64,000 nt of DNA, from the NCBI GenBank assembly GCA_001724265.1, contig MEDY01000086.1:1-64000 (forward strand). The letters run 5' to 3'. The notes beneath the pieces were generated by a model. It made no database searches. It was not told the origin of the DNA and worked only from the letters and a program-made list of their open reading frames with translations. A program made the position numbers and the translations under genes. Positions 46,101 to 58,100 of the stretch are shown piece by piece. The DNA comes from Rhizaria sp. SCN 62-66. Taxonomy: Eukaryota > Rhizaria, unplaced. How positions within the stretch are numbered: the first letter of the stretch is position 1; each line of letters begins with the position of its first letter.

Positions 46101-49100
46101 GCCTGCGCAGCGCCCGTCTCCGCTGCCGCCGCTGCTGCCGGTGGCCTCTGTCATTGGATTGATGCCAGTGTGTACCTATTCGACCGGTGGCGCCGTGCAC
46201 AGTCACTCCCAGGCCCAGCAGCAGCAGCAGCAGGGCTTCTATGGCTTTGCGGCGCCGGTGTGTGGTATCGAAGTCAAGCCGGCCCTGTCGGTGTCGCTCG
46301 TCACCAAGACTGTGACCCCCGTTGCGCCCTACGACGCTGACGTCATCAAGACTCTCAACGCCCTTAGCACGCCTGTGGACAGTCTAAGTGCCCCCTTAGA
46401 CCGCGCCGCGGCCCCCGCAGAGTCGGCGTGGTTGCACCCACTCGCCCCGCTCTCGGGGCTCGCTGCACCGACCCGTCTGCCCGCTGCCCCGGCGCTGCCC
46501 CCGCTGGCGGGCCGCGACACGCGCCTCGAGACCACTCTGCGCACGCCCGCGGTCACGGTCTCGCCCGGCCTCGTCGCCGCGCTGGTTGAGCTCATCGCGG
46601 GGCTGCAGTCGAGCGTTGAAGCGGCCGCTGCGGTCGCCACCAAGGCGCTGTCCACCCCCACTAAGGAGACGGAAGCTAAGTCGCCACAGGGCAGCTCAGG
46701 AGTTAAGCCGTCGTCGACCACAGCCTCCGAGTCTGCAGCGGGGGCGCCGCCTGCGCTCCCCCTGCTGCCTGCGCCGGCGGTCATATCCCCGCCGCTGCCC
46801 GTGTCCGTCTCTGGCACGACGGAGATCACACTGCGCCTGCGCAAGGCGAGGATGACAATTTTTTCAGAACCCTCCGTCCCGCGCTTGCGCGTGCCGCCCC
46901 GTGTGTGGCGTGAGATTGCAGTCGCCACGGCCAACGCCGCCGCCACCGGCGGTCTCAACAGCAGTGTGAACAACGCAAGCGGCAACGCGGGTGTTCTGAC
47001 ACCGAACAGTGGCAATGCTGCGAATCTCATTGCTGGCGCCGTGCCCAATATCTCGGCCGTCCCAGGCACCCCGCGCGGTGGAGGCCTAACTTCCTTCACT
47101 GCCGCTGCGGCGACGCGGCTGGGAACCCCGAAGAATGCGAACCGCTTGCATCGAGGCCGGCCCTCATTCTCTGCTGACCCTGCCTCGGTCGCTGCCGCAG
47201 CGGCCGCCACTGCTTCCGCCAAGAACAACGCGACCGCGAACCAAGCTGCTCCCGGTAAGTTGCCTAACACTGGCTCTGGGTCGAGCTCCAACACCAGCGC
47301 CTCTGCTAACAACAGCAATGCCTCAGCCAACCCGACCGCTGCCGCGAGCGTGTCTGGTGCCGGTCTGTCCAACACTGCGAACGCGCTCGCGGCCGCGCCG
47401 TCGCTGCGCACCCTGGCCCTGCTCGCCGCCCCGCCCTCCCGCCGCCGCCTCCGCGGCCTGTGCCTCGGCCTCTCCGTTGCGGCCACAGTCGCCGTCGCGC
47501 CGAGTGGCTCCGTTGCTGTAAGCGGGCGGCTCGCCGGCGCCCAGCTCTGGCTGTGCCTCAATGGCACCGGCGCGACCGTGAGCAGCGTGATGGGCAGTGC
47601 GATCACTAACGCCAGCGCCAGTGCGAATGCCGGTGCGGGCGCGAATGTGAGCACGAACAAGAGCGGCGCCGGTGTGATTATGCCTCTGTTCGAGACGCCA
47701 GTGCAGGTCGCGGTGCAACTCGCACTTACGCCTGAGACTGTCTCAATCTCCACTAACAACAGCCAAAGCAAGTCTAGTAGCACTGCGCAGAACGGCAGCG
47801 CGAACGTAGAGCCCGAACTCCTTGCCTCGGCCATTCTCGCCACCGCTGCCGACGCCGCTACTGCAAACGTAGCTGTCAATCCCGAGCTTAACTCTCGCGC
47901 CGCACGTGCGAGTGTATCTACCGCAGCTGCGGCCGTCGCGGCGGGCGTTGCGGTGGGCAACAAAAGCGGGCTGTGCAACTGGCTGGCCGCGACGCCGACA
48001 CAAGTCGCGGCGCTGCTGCAGGCGCGCGCTGCGCCGCCGCTGCCGCCCAGACTGCTGCAGCGGCGCGGCATTGTCCTCTGCCACCACAACAACACTACCG
48101 CTGCTGATGGTAGTCCTCATGTGAGTGGAAGCAATGACAGCGGGGCGAAGAACACTGTGAACGCGACGCACGCGCGCGTTGCTGTCTCGACGATCGAGAT
48201 GTTCGTGTCGTTGCTGCAGCTATCAACAATGATGAAGCTTGGCGATGCGTACACTTCTGCGCTCGCAGCACAGACGCGGAGCACCAGCAGTGACACTGCT
48301 AACGACGATGACAACAAGAACGCGAAGCCGGCGAACAGCGGCCCCACTGCTAAGGCGACTGTACCTGCTGCAACCGCTGCGACGACGACTGCGGTGGCCG
48401 TGAGTACAGCTGCTCCCGAGCCCCCAACCTCTCCCCTGGCTGGCCTATCTGAGTTTTTCGGGACCGTGGTCGCCAGCCTTGGCGCAGTGCGTATCGTATT
48501 CCTGAACGACTCCCCCGGATACCACACGCCTCTGCTCGCGTTGCGGTTGTCACACACAACGCTCACGCTTGCCGGCGATAAGCCTCCGCAGCCCAAGAGC
48601 GCCGCACTAAGTACCCCCTTAGACGGTGTGAGTGCGTTGCGCGCGCAGCCAGGCCCACTCACTTCAAGTCACACGAGCAGCTACAATAGCAATGACGCCA
48701 GTATCAACACGAACGCATTGTCACTGCTGTCTCACTCGAACTCGCAGTCGCAGGTGTCTCTGCTGACCTCGTCTGCCGCATCAGTTGTTGCCTCTGCTGT
48801 CGCGCTATCGGCCCCTGCCCCCGCAGTGCTGATCCTCGATCTCCGCTGCGCGCTGGACTGCTTTAACTCCGAGCTCAGCTCCTGGGAGCCCTTCCTCGAG
48901 CAGTGGGCGCTCGAGCTCTGCGCCTCCCCGTCCACTCTGCTCGTCCGCTCAGCGCACCCGCTGCTGCTCACAGTCTCCGCCCCCGCGGTCTCCGCGGCAG
49001 CCACGGCCGGCGCGGGACTGGGCCGCACTGTGGCCGTGGCCGCGGCTGCCGGCGCGCGCGGGCGGGCAATGCGCGCACTGAAGGCATACAGCGCGCACAT

Positions 49101-52100
49101 TAACAACGCTAGTAGCAACGCAAACGCTGTTAATGCTAGCTCTGTTGTTAACACTGCCAGTGATGACAATGTGGTGCTGCTAGCGCTTGTTGACTCTGCT
49201 GCGGAGGCCGTTGCGGCCGCGGCGGCTGCAGCTGCGGCCGCTGCGGCAGCAGGCTCTGCCACCGCTGCGTCTGGGGGTCGGTCGACTTATCGCATCCGCA
49301 ACCTTACCGGCTACCCGCTCACGTTCTCCTCTGTGTCCAACTCGAGCCTTGGCGTCAACACGATTGCGAACAGTAGCCTGAGCTCCAATAGCTGGCTCTC
49401 GAGTGCAGGCATGACCAACTTGCTGTCGCCGTCGTCTTCGTCCGAGCTTGCTGCCAACGCGAATGTTGACAATGGCAACAACAGCATCGGTGTCAACTAC
49501 AACTTCTTGGCCTCGACTGGCGTCGCCAGCAGGTCAGGCTCTGGCTCCGTCATCATGCCAGGTGCTGAGGGTCTCTTACGCTTAGGTAAGGCCTCTCTGC
49601 CCCGCGCCCGTCGCGCGCGCGCGCACGCTGCCTACCACAGCCAGTTCAACAGCGGTGGCGGCGACGGTGCGGACAGCGTGGCTGACCGCTACAGCGCCAG
49701 TGCCGCTGGCAGTAGCAGCAGTATGATCAGCGGCGTTGGCGTCAACGGCCTATCTGGCAGCGCTAGCGGCGCCGTGAGCAACAAGAACTCCGTCACTGGC
49801 GCCGGCGCCAGCCACCGCAGCCACAACGGCGGCGGTCTGGCTCGCAGTCGCCGCCGCAAGGCGCGCACTGGCCGCGCACTCGCTGCGATGGTGCAGAGTG
49901 GGCTCAGCCCCGCCGACGCGGCCGCCACCGTCGCTAGCGCTAGCGATGATGACAACGATGACGACGTTGACGGAGACGCTGGCGCTGGCGTCGACACGAT
50001 GGTCATCGGCGCCACAATCGCCGCCGTCGACACGAGCGTGCTTGCAGCGGCTGCCGGTGGCGCTGGCACTGGATACGGCTACTCCTATGATGACGGCGAT
50101 GATCGCGATAATGTTGACAGCGGCATGTGTGCAGCTGCAGCCAGTCACGACGGCCACGCCCATCGCATGAGTCCGCGCCGCACGGGCTCCGGACACGGCC
50201 TCGGTCGTCGGGGTCTTGCGCTCTCAACTGACGAGGATGATGACGACGAAGATGGCGATGGCTTTCACAACAACAGTCGCTACTATGCCCGGAGCCGTGC
50301 GCGTAAGAGCAAGTACCACTTTGACGATGAGAGTGACTGCGGCAACGACCTCATCTCGACATCCGACGACGGCAACGACGACTTTGTCAACAATCCTGAC
50401 TATAGCAACAACGCGGACACCCAGCGCCAATACGGCGACAGCTACGGCATCGACATGCCTGCTGCGAGCTCGAGTAACGGCTGTTTTTCGTTCAGTCGCA
50501 AGGACGCCCGCCGCGCCGCCCGTGCGCGTCTGCAGCGACACGCGGCTTACTTTCTGCACCCTGTCGCCGACGGCGCCAGGCACGCGCGCTACTACGCGCC
50601 CGCAATCACGCTGCAGCTTGCCTGTCCGGTCACTGTGTTCAGCCAAGCGGCGCAGACCGAGACCGACAACAAGCAATGCCAGTCGCAGACTCCGTCTCAG
50701 TCGCTTGGTCAGCCGCAGTCTCAGTCCCAGCCGCAGCTACAGCAGCAGTGGGGCCTGTGGGGCTGCGTGGCCCGCATTCCCCTTGACGCGTTCACTCCCA
50801 GCTCAACCGCCGCGGGCTCCGCGGCCGCGAGCACTCAGCAGCAACAGCATGAGGCGCTGGGCGCGGGCTTCGCCGGCAGCAGCAGCGGCACTAGTGGCGG
50901 TGGCAGCGGGAGCGGCAGCGCCGGCAGCGTGTTCCCGCTGATGCCGACTGCGCGCAGCGACCAGGCATGGCCGCTGCTCACGGTCACTTCGCAGCCGGCG
51001 GCGCTGCAGATCCCGACCTACTTACACGCGCCCGGCGCCTACGCCACCGCGAGCACGCGACTAAGGGGCTCTGCGGGTGGTGCCTCAGCTGCGGCTAGCA
51101 ACAGACCGTACTTGGACGCCTACTTAGCTGCCCACGGCCGCCCCCTTGTCGGCATGGCATCTCCCCTCACCGGACTGCCCACAGTCACCCCCGCGCAGTC
51201 CGCGGCCGCTGCTGCTGCTCACGGGCACTTCGCTAGTAACGGCAACGCCGGCGCAGTGCTGTGCGCGACGAAGCAGGCCGTGGTGCCGCTGTCGTACGTC
51301 TACTGCCGGCTTGAGACCAGCACTGCTGCGGCCACGGCGGCGGCGGCGGAGGCCGCGGCGGCGGCGGCGGCCGCGGCTGCTGCTGCAGTAGTTGGTGGTG
51401 AGCCTGTCATCGTGCCTGCAACCGAGAACAGTAAGTATTTCATCAACACGGCACTTTACACCAGCAGCATCAACAGCGACGGCGATGATAACGATAGCGC
51501 TGCTGATGCCAGAGCGGGTGCAACTGGGAACGATGCTAGTGACATGGGCATCAACGCCAGGAACATGTTGCTGGTGACACCGACGGCACGCCCCAGCACT
51601 CTCCCAACCATCACAGTCTCGTCGACATGCTTTTTCGCGAACCGCACTCTGCTCCCGCTCGAGATCATGATCGTCGACACTCTCACCCAGTGCGAGATGT
51701 TGCGCGCGTTCGTGACTCCCGGCGACTCGCTGCCGCTGCCGTTCTTGCAGGGCGTGCCGGCCGCGGTCAAGGTGCTCGTCAGGCCCGCGGGCGTGAGCTA
51801 CTTAGACTCCAAGTGGGAGTGGCCCTTAGACGGGCTCTCCTTTGCTGAGATCCACGCTGCAACCTCCAGCACGAATAGCAGTACCGCCAAGACGACCGCT
51901 AGCAACAGTCATGCAGGCGGCAATGAACGCTTCCTGACTTGTGCGAACAGCTACTGCACTCGCGCCCGCTCTCATTCCAACTCGGAAATTCACAACCAAA
52001 GTCACAGTCAGCTCGACAGTAATGGCGGTGCTAATGAGCATGGGCCGTACGCGGTCGCAACTCCCGCTGCCGTAGCGACTGCGATGCAGATGAAGGGCCA

Positions 52101-55100
52101 AGAAGAGTTCGTGTTCTGCGCCAAGGTCGTCATCACGCGCACGCCCACGCTCGCCACTGCCGGCGGCGCGGCTCTGGCGCAGAAGCAGCTGCAGCAGCAG
52201 CTCGGCCTGTTGTCGGCGGCTGACCTCATCACGATCGCCTTTGAGCCGCCGCTTGTGTTGACGAACTTCCTGCCGCTGCCCGTGATTGTGAACGTGAAGC
52301 TTCGCGTGCTCTCACAGACATTGGTCACGTACAAGACCGGTGATCGCAAGACGAGTGCTGACGTTGAGTCTGCTGAAGACGGCAACGACGCTTCGGCTTG
52401 GTTCCTCCCTGGCCCCGACGCGCCGCTGTCCGCCTTCTACGTGCCGGCCTCCGCGTCTCTGCTGTCGCTCGCGCACGGCCAGTCGGCCCACATCCACTGC
52501 TTCGACCTCGCGCCGCGCACTGTGCCCTCGCACCTCACAACCAACGCCAACGCGGACAGCAACAAGAACATTAACTCTATGAACAACCCCAAGAGTCCCG
52601 CCGGCTCCAGCGCAAGCTCTATCCCCTGTGGCACGTTGTTGTCGCTGCCGGTGACCGCACCCGCGCCCGCGCTGGTGACCGCCGAGATCAACCTTGCCCG
52701 CCCGCGCCGCACGCGCGCCGCGGCCCGCGCCCGGCTGCAGCGCGCGGTGTTTGAGCTCGTGGCCGAGCTCGTCGCCACGATGCCGACGGCGGCCGAGCGC
52801 GCGGCGGCCGAGGCCGAGGCCGAGGCGGCCGCGGCCGCAGCCGCGGAGGAAGAGTTTGAGGGCATCGGGTACGACTTTGAGCAAATCAACGCCAACTCCA
52901 ACACGGCCCTCAACAGCTATACTGTTGGGAGTGCTATGGACGGCGACGGTGGCCTTGCCGGTGTAAGCAACGGATCCGGTGCTGTCGATTCGGGCACGCT
53001 GACACGCGATGTGCTGTCATACTCGATGTCGCTTGGCAATACATTTAACGGCGGCAACTTGAATGACACCACTCTCGGTGGCGCCGGTATTAATGTTACA
53101 GATACGGCTCCTCCTCCTAGTGGCGTCATGCAGAGAGGCCTTTCCTCATCTTCGATTGCTGCGTTTGCCTCTCCGACCAAGAATCACGCAAGCGGGGGCA
53201 ACCGTCCTGTGCCCGCGCCAGTCCACAGCCGAACCCACAGTCGCCGTAGTGTGCGCGGCAGCAACCTCTCCCAGTCGCACTCGAGCGCGAGCGCCAGTGC
53301 GGCTGTGAAGAGGCGCGACGCCGCCGCGACTGCGCGGGCCGCCACTGACACTGCAACTGCGGCTGCCGCTGCTGCCGCGGCTCTACTGACGCGCAAAGAG
53401 CGGCAGTTTGACGCGGATATTCTCGCTGCGTCCCAGTTTGACGCCGGTGCTCTCAGTCAGTCCTACGCCAACACGGACAACTACGCGTACGGCAACGTGG
53501 ACAGTGCGAGTGTTGCTGTCAATGCTGGCGCCACGCAGCCGCCACAGTCGCAGACGATGCGTCACCGCCGCCGAGCTGGCGCTCTGTTTGCCGGCAGCAG
53601 CAACAGCGTCTATGTGAGTGACGACGACAACGACTACGACGGTGGTAACAGTGAGGTTGACGACAATGCGGGCACTAACTCTGGTTCCCCACTGACGCTG
53701 CCCGCGGCGGCCCTGTCGCCCAACGATCTCTTCTCGCTCCCGTTCGCCTACAACACGACTGCGAACAACGGCGCGCCTCTGAGCACGAGCACCAACAGCA
53801 GTGTGGGCAGCAGAAGTCTCAGTGCTGGTGCAAACAACGTGTTCGCTGCCCCGTCTTCTCACAACAGCAGCAGCAGCAGCAGTATCAGTGGCAGTAGCAG
53901 CAGCAGCAGCAGTAGCGTGAGCAATAGTCACCCCTACCAGTCACTGATCACAACCAACTCTAGCACAGTCACTCTCAACAGCGACAGCACTCACACCGCT
54001 GGTGTCGCCGCTGATGACGAAAACGATGCCGCTGTGAACAGTGCTCGCGGGCGCGAAGCTGCAGCGACTGAGACTGCTGAAGCCTCCCGCGGTCACTCTG
54101 CGACGGACGGTGCTGGTTCTGCGCACAGCGGCAGCCGCTCTGCGCCGGACGAGGCCGCGGGCGCGTGGACCTGGGCGTGGGACTGGGCCCACCTGGCGCT
54201 CACCCTGCTTAGCGTGCCCGCGCCAGAGCTTCCCGCGCGCGCCGCGGCGCTGTGCCGGCCTACCCCGTTGCTCGCGGCGGCGCTGGCGGAAATCGTGGCG
54301 CGCGCGCGCAGTGCGGTGACCGAGGACGACGTATACCTCTCCGGCCTCAGCTCCAGCGCCAACGCGGCCGCCATGGCCGCTGCCGCCGCTCATGGGGGCC
54401 ACTCGCAGGCGCAGGCGCAGCCGAACGGCGCTGGTCTTGGTCTCGGCCTCGGACTCGGACTCGGACTCGGCGCCGGCGCGAGCGCGAGTGCTTGCGGTGG
54501 CGTCGGCGGGCTTCTCGGCAAGCAGGCGAGTGAGTGGAGCGATACGTGGTCGAAGCCTGCTATCATCCACACGGTCGCTGTCGCGTCGTCTAATAGCGAT
54601 GTCAATTGCGATGTCTCTGTTGAAAGCACTGCGGACGAGTCAAAGTGCTCTGAGAGCACTGAGTCTTCGACTGCAAGCTCCTCGACAGCTGTGTCCCCGT
54701 CGACTGACTCAGTGTTGGTGCCAACCGCAGTGCGCTCGCAGTCGCAACGCGTCTGCGACCTTAAGGGCAACGTGCTCACGGTCACTCTGCGCTACAGCCA
54801 TAGCAACACCTCTGTCGTCACGCTCACGGTGCCCTACTGGTTCGTGAACCGCACAGCGCTGCCGCTGCTCTTCGCCACGGTTACGGCCCCGAGTCTGCAG
54901 GCACTGGACGCGGCCACAGCGGCTGCGGAGTACAACGCGGACAACAGTGCTATGCAGTCGAAGAGTGAGATCGCGAAGTCTAAGCGTCTTCTGGCAGGTG
55001 TAAGGGTCGAGCCGTGCGCCGGTCAGCCCGTCGCATCGCAACTGCAAGCTCGCACTGATGCGCTTCTGTCCGCGCAGCTTCAGCAGCAACAGCTTCAGCA

Positions 55101-58100
55101 GCAGCTCTTTACGGCTGGCTCTGTCAACAGCTCCAATAGTAACGCCAACTACACCTCGTATGCTCCGAATGTCAGCGCCAACAGCGGTAGCAGTATGCTC
55201 ACCGACCTGTGGTCACCGGCGCTCAAGCTGCTCCCACCCCACGTCGGCGCAGTGCCCGCGGCCGCCCCTCTGACTGCGACGACGCGCGCGGTGCTGCTGG
55301 GCGCAGACGTCTCCGCCACCACGGCCACCGACGCGCTCAGCGATATCTTCACAGACTCTGGCTCAATATACTCCAATGGCAGCGACAACACCGCTGTGAA
55401 CGACGGGCTTCGTGTCGCGCTGCTGTCGGACGACTGCGAGCCCTGCATGGACGTCAACGTCACGCTGCCCAACACAGACATCCTGCTCTCGTTCCGCGAG
55501 TCGCTCTACGGCAGGCCCAAGCGGCTTACCTTCGAGCAGTTCGCCGAAGCCTTCCCGGCGCCCGCGGCTGCCGTGTCGCTCTCCACCGCCACAGCTCTCC
55601 AAATCCATCACAACGCCTCGAGCGCAAGTTCGAGCTCTAGCTCTAGCGCGAGCGTTGGCTTCAGCCGCCTCTTCCGCGACCGCCGCAGCGCTGCCGACCG
55701 CGACCGCGCCGAGCGCGAGCGCGAGCGCAGTGACCGCGACCGCGTCTCCGCCTCGGTCGGCACCGCCGGCGCGCAGTCGGCGCTGGCCGCAGCGCAGGCA
55801 GCCGCGGACGCTGCCGTCGCCGCCGCGCGCGTGTGCGGCGCGCTGCGGCTGCCACAGACGCGGTGGAGCTCGCCCTTCAGGCTCTACTCGGCCGGGGAAG
55901 ACGCGGGCACTGCGGCGGGCGCCGCGGCGGGCGCGGCGGCGGCGGCGGTGTTGGCTGGAGGCGCGGACGCTGTGAACGGCAGTGGCAGCGCTGGACTGTA
56001 CGGTGTGATCACGCTCACCGAAGATTGCAGCGGTGAGGGTAACGATGTGAAGAGTGAGAACGCAGTGAGCTACTGCAGCAGAAACCTCGGCGACGACAAC
56101 GACGGGATCGACGACGATTGTGAGAGCTATATCTACAGCAACAGTTGCGGCGACGGCTCTGCCTCTTGCAAGAGCAAGAACAGGCCCGGTTTCCCAGTCT
56201 ACGACAACGATCTCCAGTCGTACAACCCCCACCGCTGGGCGCTTCTGCTCGCTGAGGCGAAGAAGACTGTGAGCGGCGAGCTCGAGCTTGTGCTCTCCGC
56301 TCGCCGCCGCGCCATCGGTGCCTTCCTCGGGCTCGGATCTAGCAGCGCAAGCTCTAGCTCTTGCACTAGCAACGACAACGGCACTGGAGCACACGTGCTC
56401 GGCGGCGCCGTCACGAGCACGGCCATCGACATCGCGACGTTCGAGCGCGCAATGACTGCCGTGCGCCGCGCCGCCACTAGCCCCCCGCTGCTGCAGCGGC
56501 CCGGCTTGCTCTCGCCGGCCGGCGTCGCGCTCTTTGCCCCACTGACCGACACGAACTCGTCGTCGACGTACGTGCAGCTGGGCCGCGCCCGCGCAGTGCT
56601 GCTGCGGCTCTGCGCCCTCGAGCCCGTCGCCGCCATCGACGCCGCGTTCGCGCGGCTGACCGGCGTCGCGCAGTCTGCCACGCTCAGCGCCAGCGCCGCG
56701 CCGGACGTGGTCGCGCTATGCTCGGTGTCGCAATGGATTGCCAAGAGGGCGCAGATTGCGATCATTGAGGCGAAACGCGGATATGCGGCGTATCTTAACA
56801 GCAAGAGTAACTCAAGTGACGTTCGTGAAACTACTAGCAGTGCTGGCTTGAGTGGTGATGCGAGCAAGGATGTTTCGTCTTCTGGCGCTAAGCAGCCTTT
56901 GTTTGGCGCTAAGCCGCCACCTCGCTCGTTCGAGTTCAGTGTCAGTGTCCTGGACCTCAACCCTCCAGTCCACTCTCTCACGAACACGGCGCGCTCGCAC
57001 GGCCACAGCAACAGCTCGCTGTCGACTCTGACTGCCGGCTCCTCGTCTAAGTACCCGCTTCAGGCGTCTAAGTACCCCACGCGTGTAGTCACCATCGCGC
57101 CGCGCTTCTTGCTGATCAACCGCACGCCGTACCTGTTGCAGCTCTCGCAGGTCGGGACGCGCCACCGCTTCGCGCTGCCGCCCCACACGCAGCGCACATG
57201 GCACCGCGCGGCGCCCGCGCTGCCGGCGCGGCTCACGGCGCGCGTGTGGCGCAAGGGCTGGCTGTGGACGGCTCCGGGCCACGGCTTCGCGGCCGACGTC
57301 GCGGGCGACAGCGCCGGCGTGATGGGCAGACTCGAGGGCGAAGAAAGCGCCGTTATGGCCGTGCGCGTGCGGGCCGTCGGCGCGCAGTGGGTGCTCACAG
57401 TCACTTCCGTCGCGCCCGTGGTCGTCACGTCGCTGCTGCCCGGCAACAGCAGCACTGGTAATGACGCAGCTGTCGTGCCTGATCAGGCGGCGCTTGCTGC
57501 CGCGGCCGCGGCTATTGCTGCTGGCGTTTCCAATACGGGCCCCGGCTCGAACACCAGCTCTAGCGCGGTCTCAACGACAACTACAACGACTGGCGGCGTC
57601 AGGCTGAACAACCTCACTGCACTGACTCTCTACTACCACCAGCACGGCTTTCCCGCCCGCTCGTTCCTTCTGCCGCCCTACTCCTCGGTGCTGACGGCCT
57701 GGCCCGAGCCCTGCGCCCCGCACCGCGCGATGGCGCTCACTGCGGCGCCCCCCGGCTGGGTGCCCCCGCCGCCCGCGGCGCTGCGGCAGCTCCGCCAGGG
57801 CGGCGGCCGGCGGGCCGAGGCGCTGGCGCTCTTCACCGCAGTCGTCGCCAACGTCGGCGCGCGGCTGGGGCCGGGGTTCACGCTGATCCGCGGCTACAAC
57901 AACCAGCCGCAGCAGTTGCCGCTGCTGATGGCGGCGCACCAGACGCAGACTGGCGTCGCGGGTGGCGCGGTTTCGAACAGCAATAAGACGGGTTCTGCCT
58001 CTGTGGGTGGCAACAGTGGTGCGAACGGCGAATTCCTGTACAAGGGCGCCAAGCAAGCCGCGAAGCGTGTCATCACGACTGCGACGACGACTTTAGAGTC

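Noticed and set aside
46329-48095. Long minus-strand open frame opposite VPS13 (588 codons), and similar ones at 22039-23346 and 48117-48662
   Set aside because: Antisense shadows of the GC-rich VPS13 exon. They show no domain and no conserved motif, and the plus frame carries the VPS13 landmarks.
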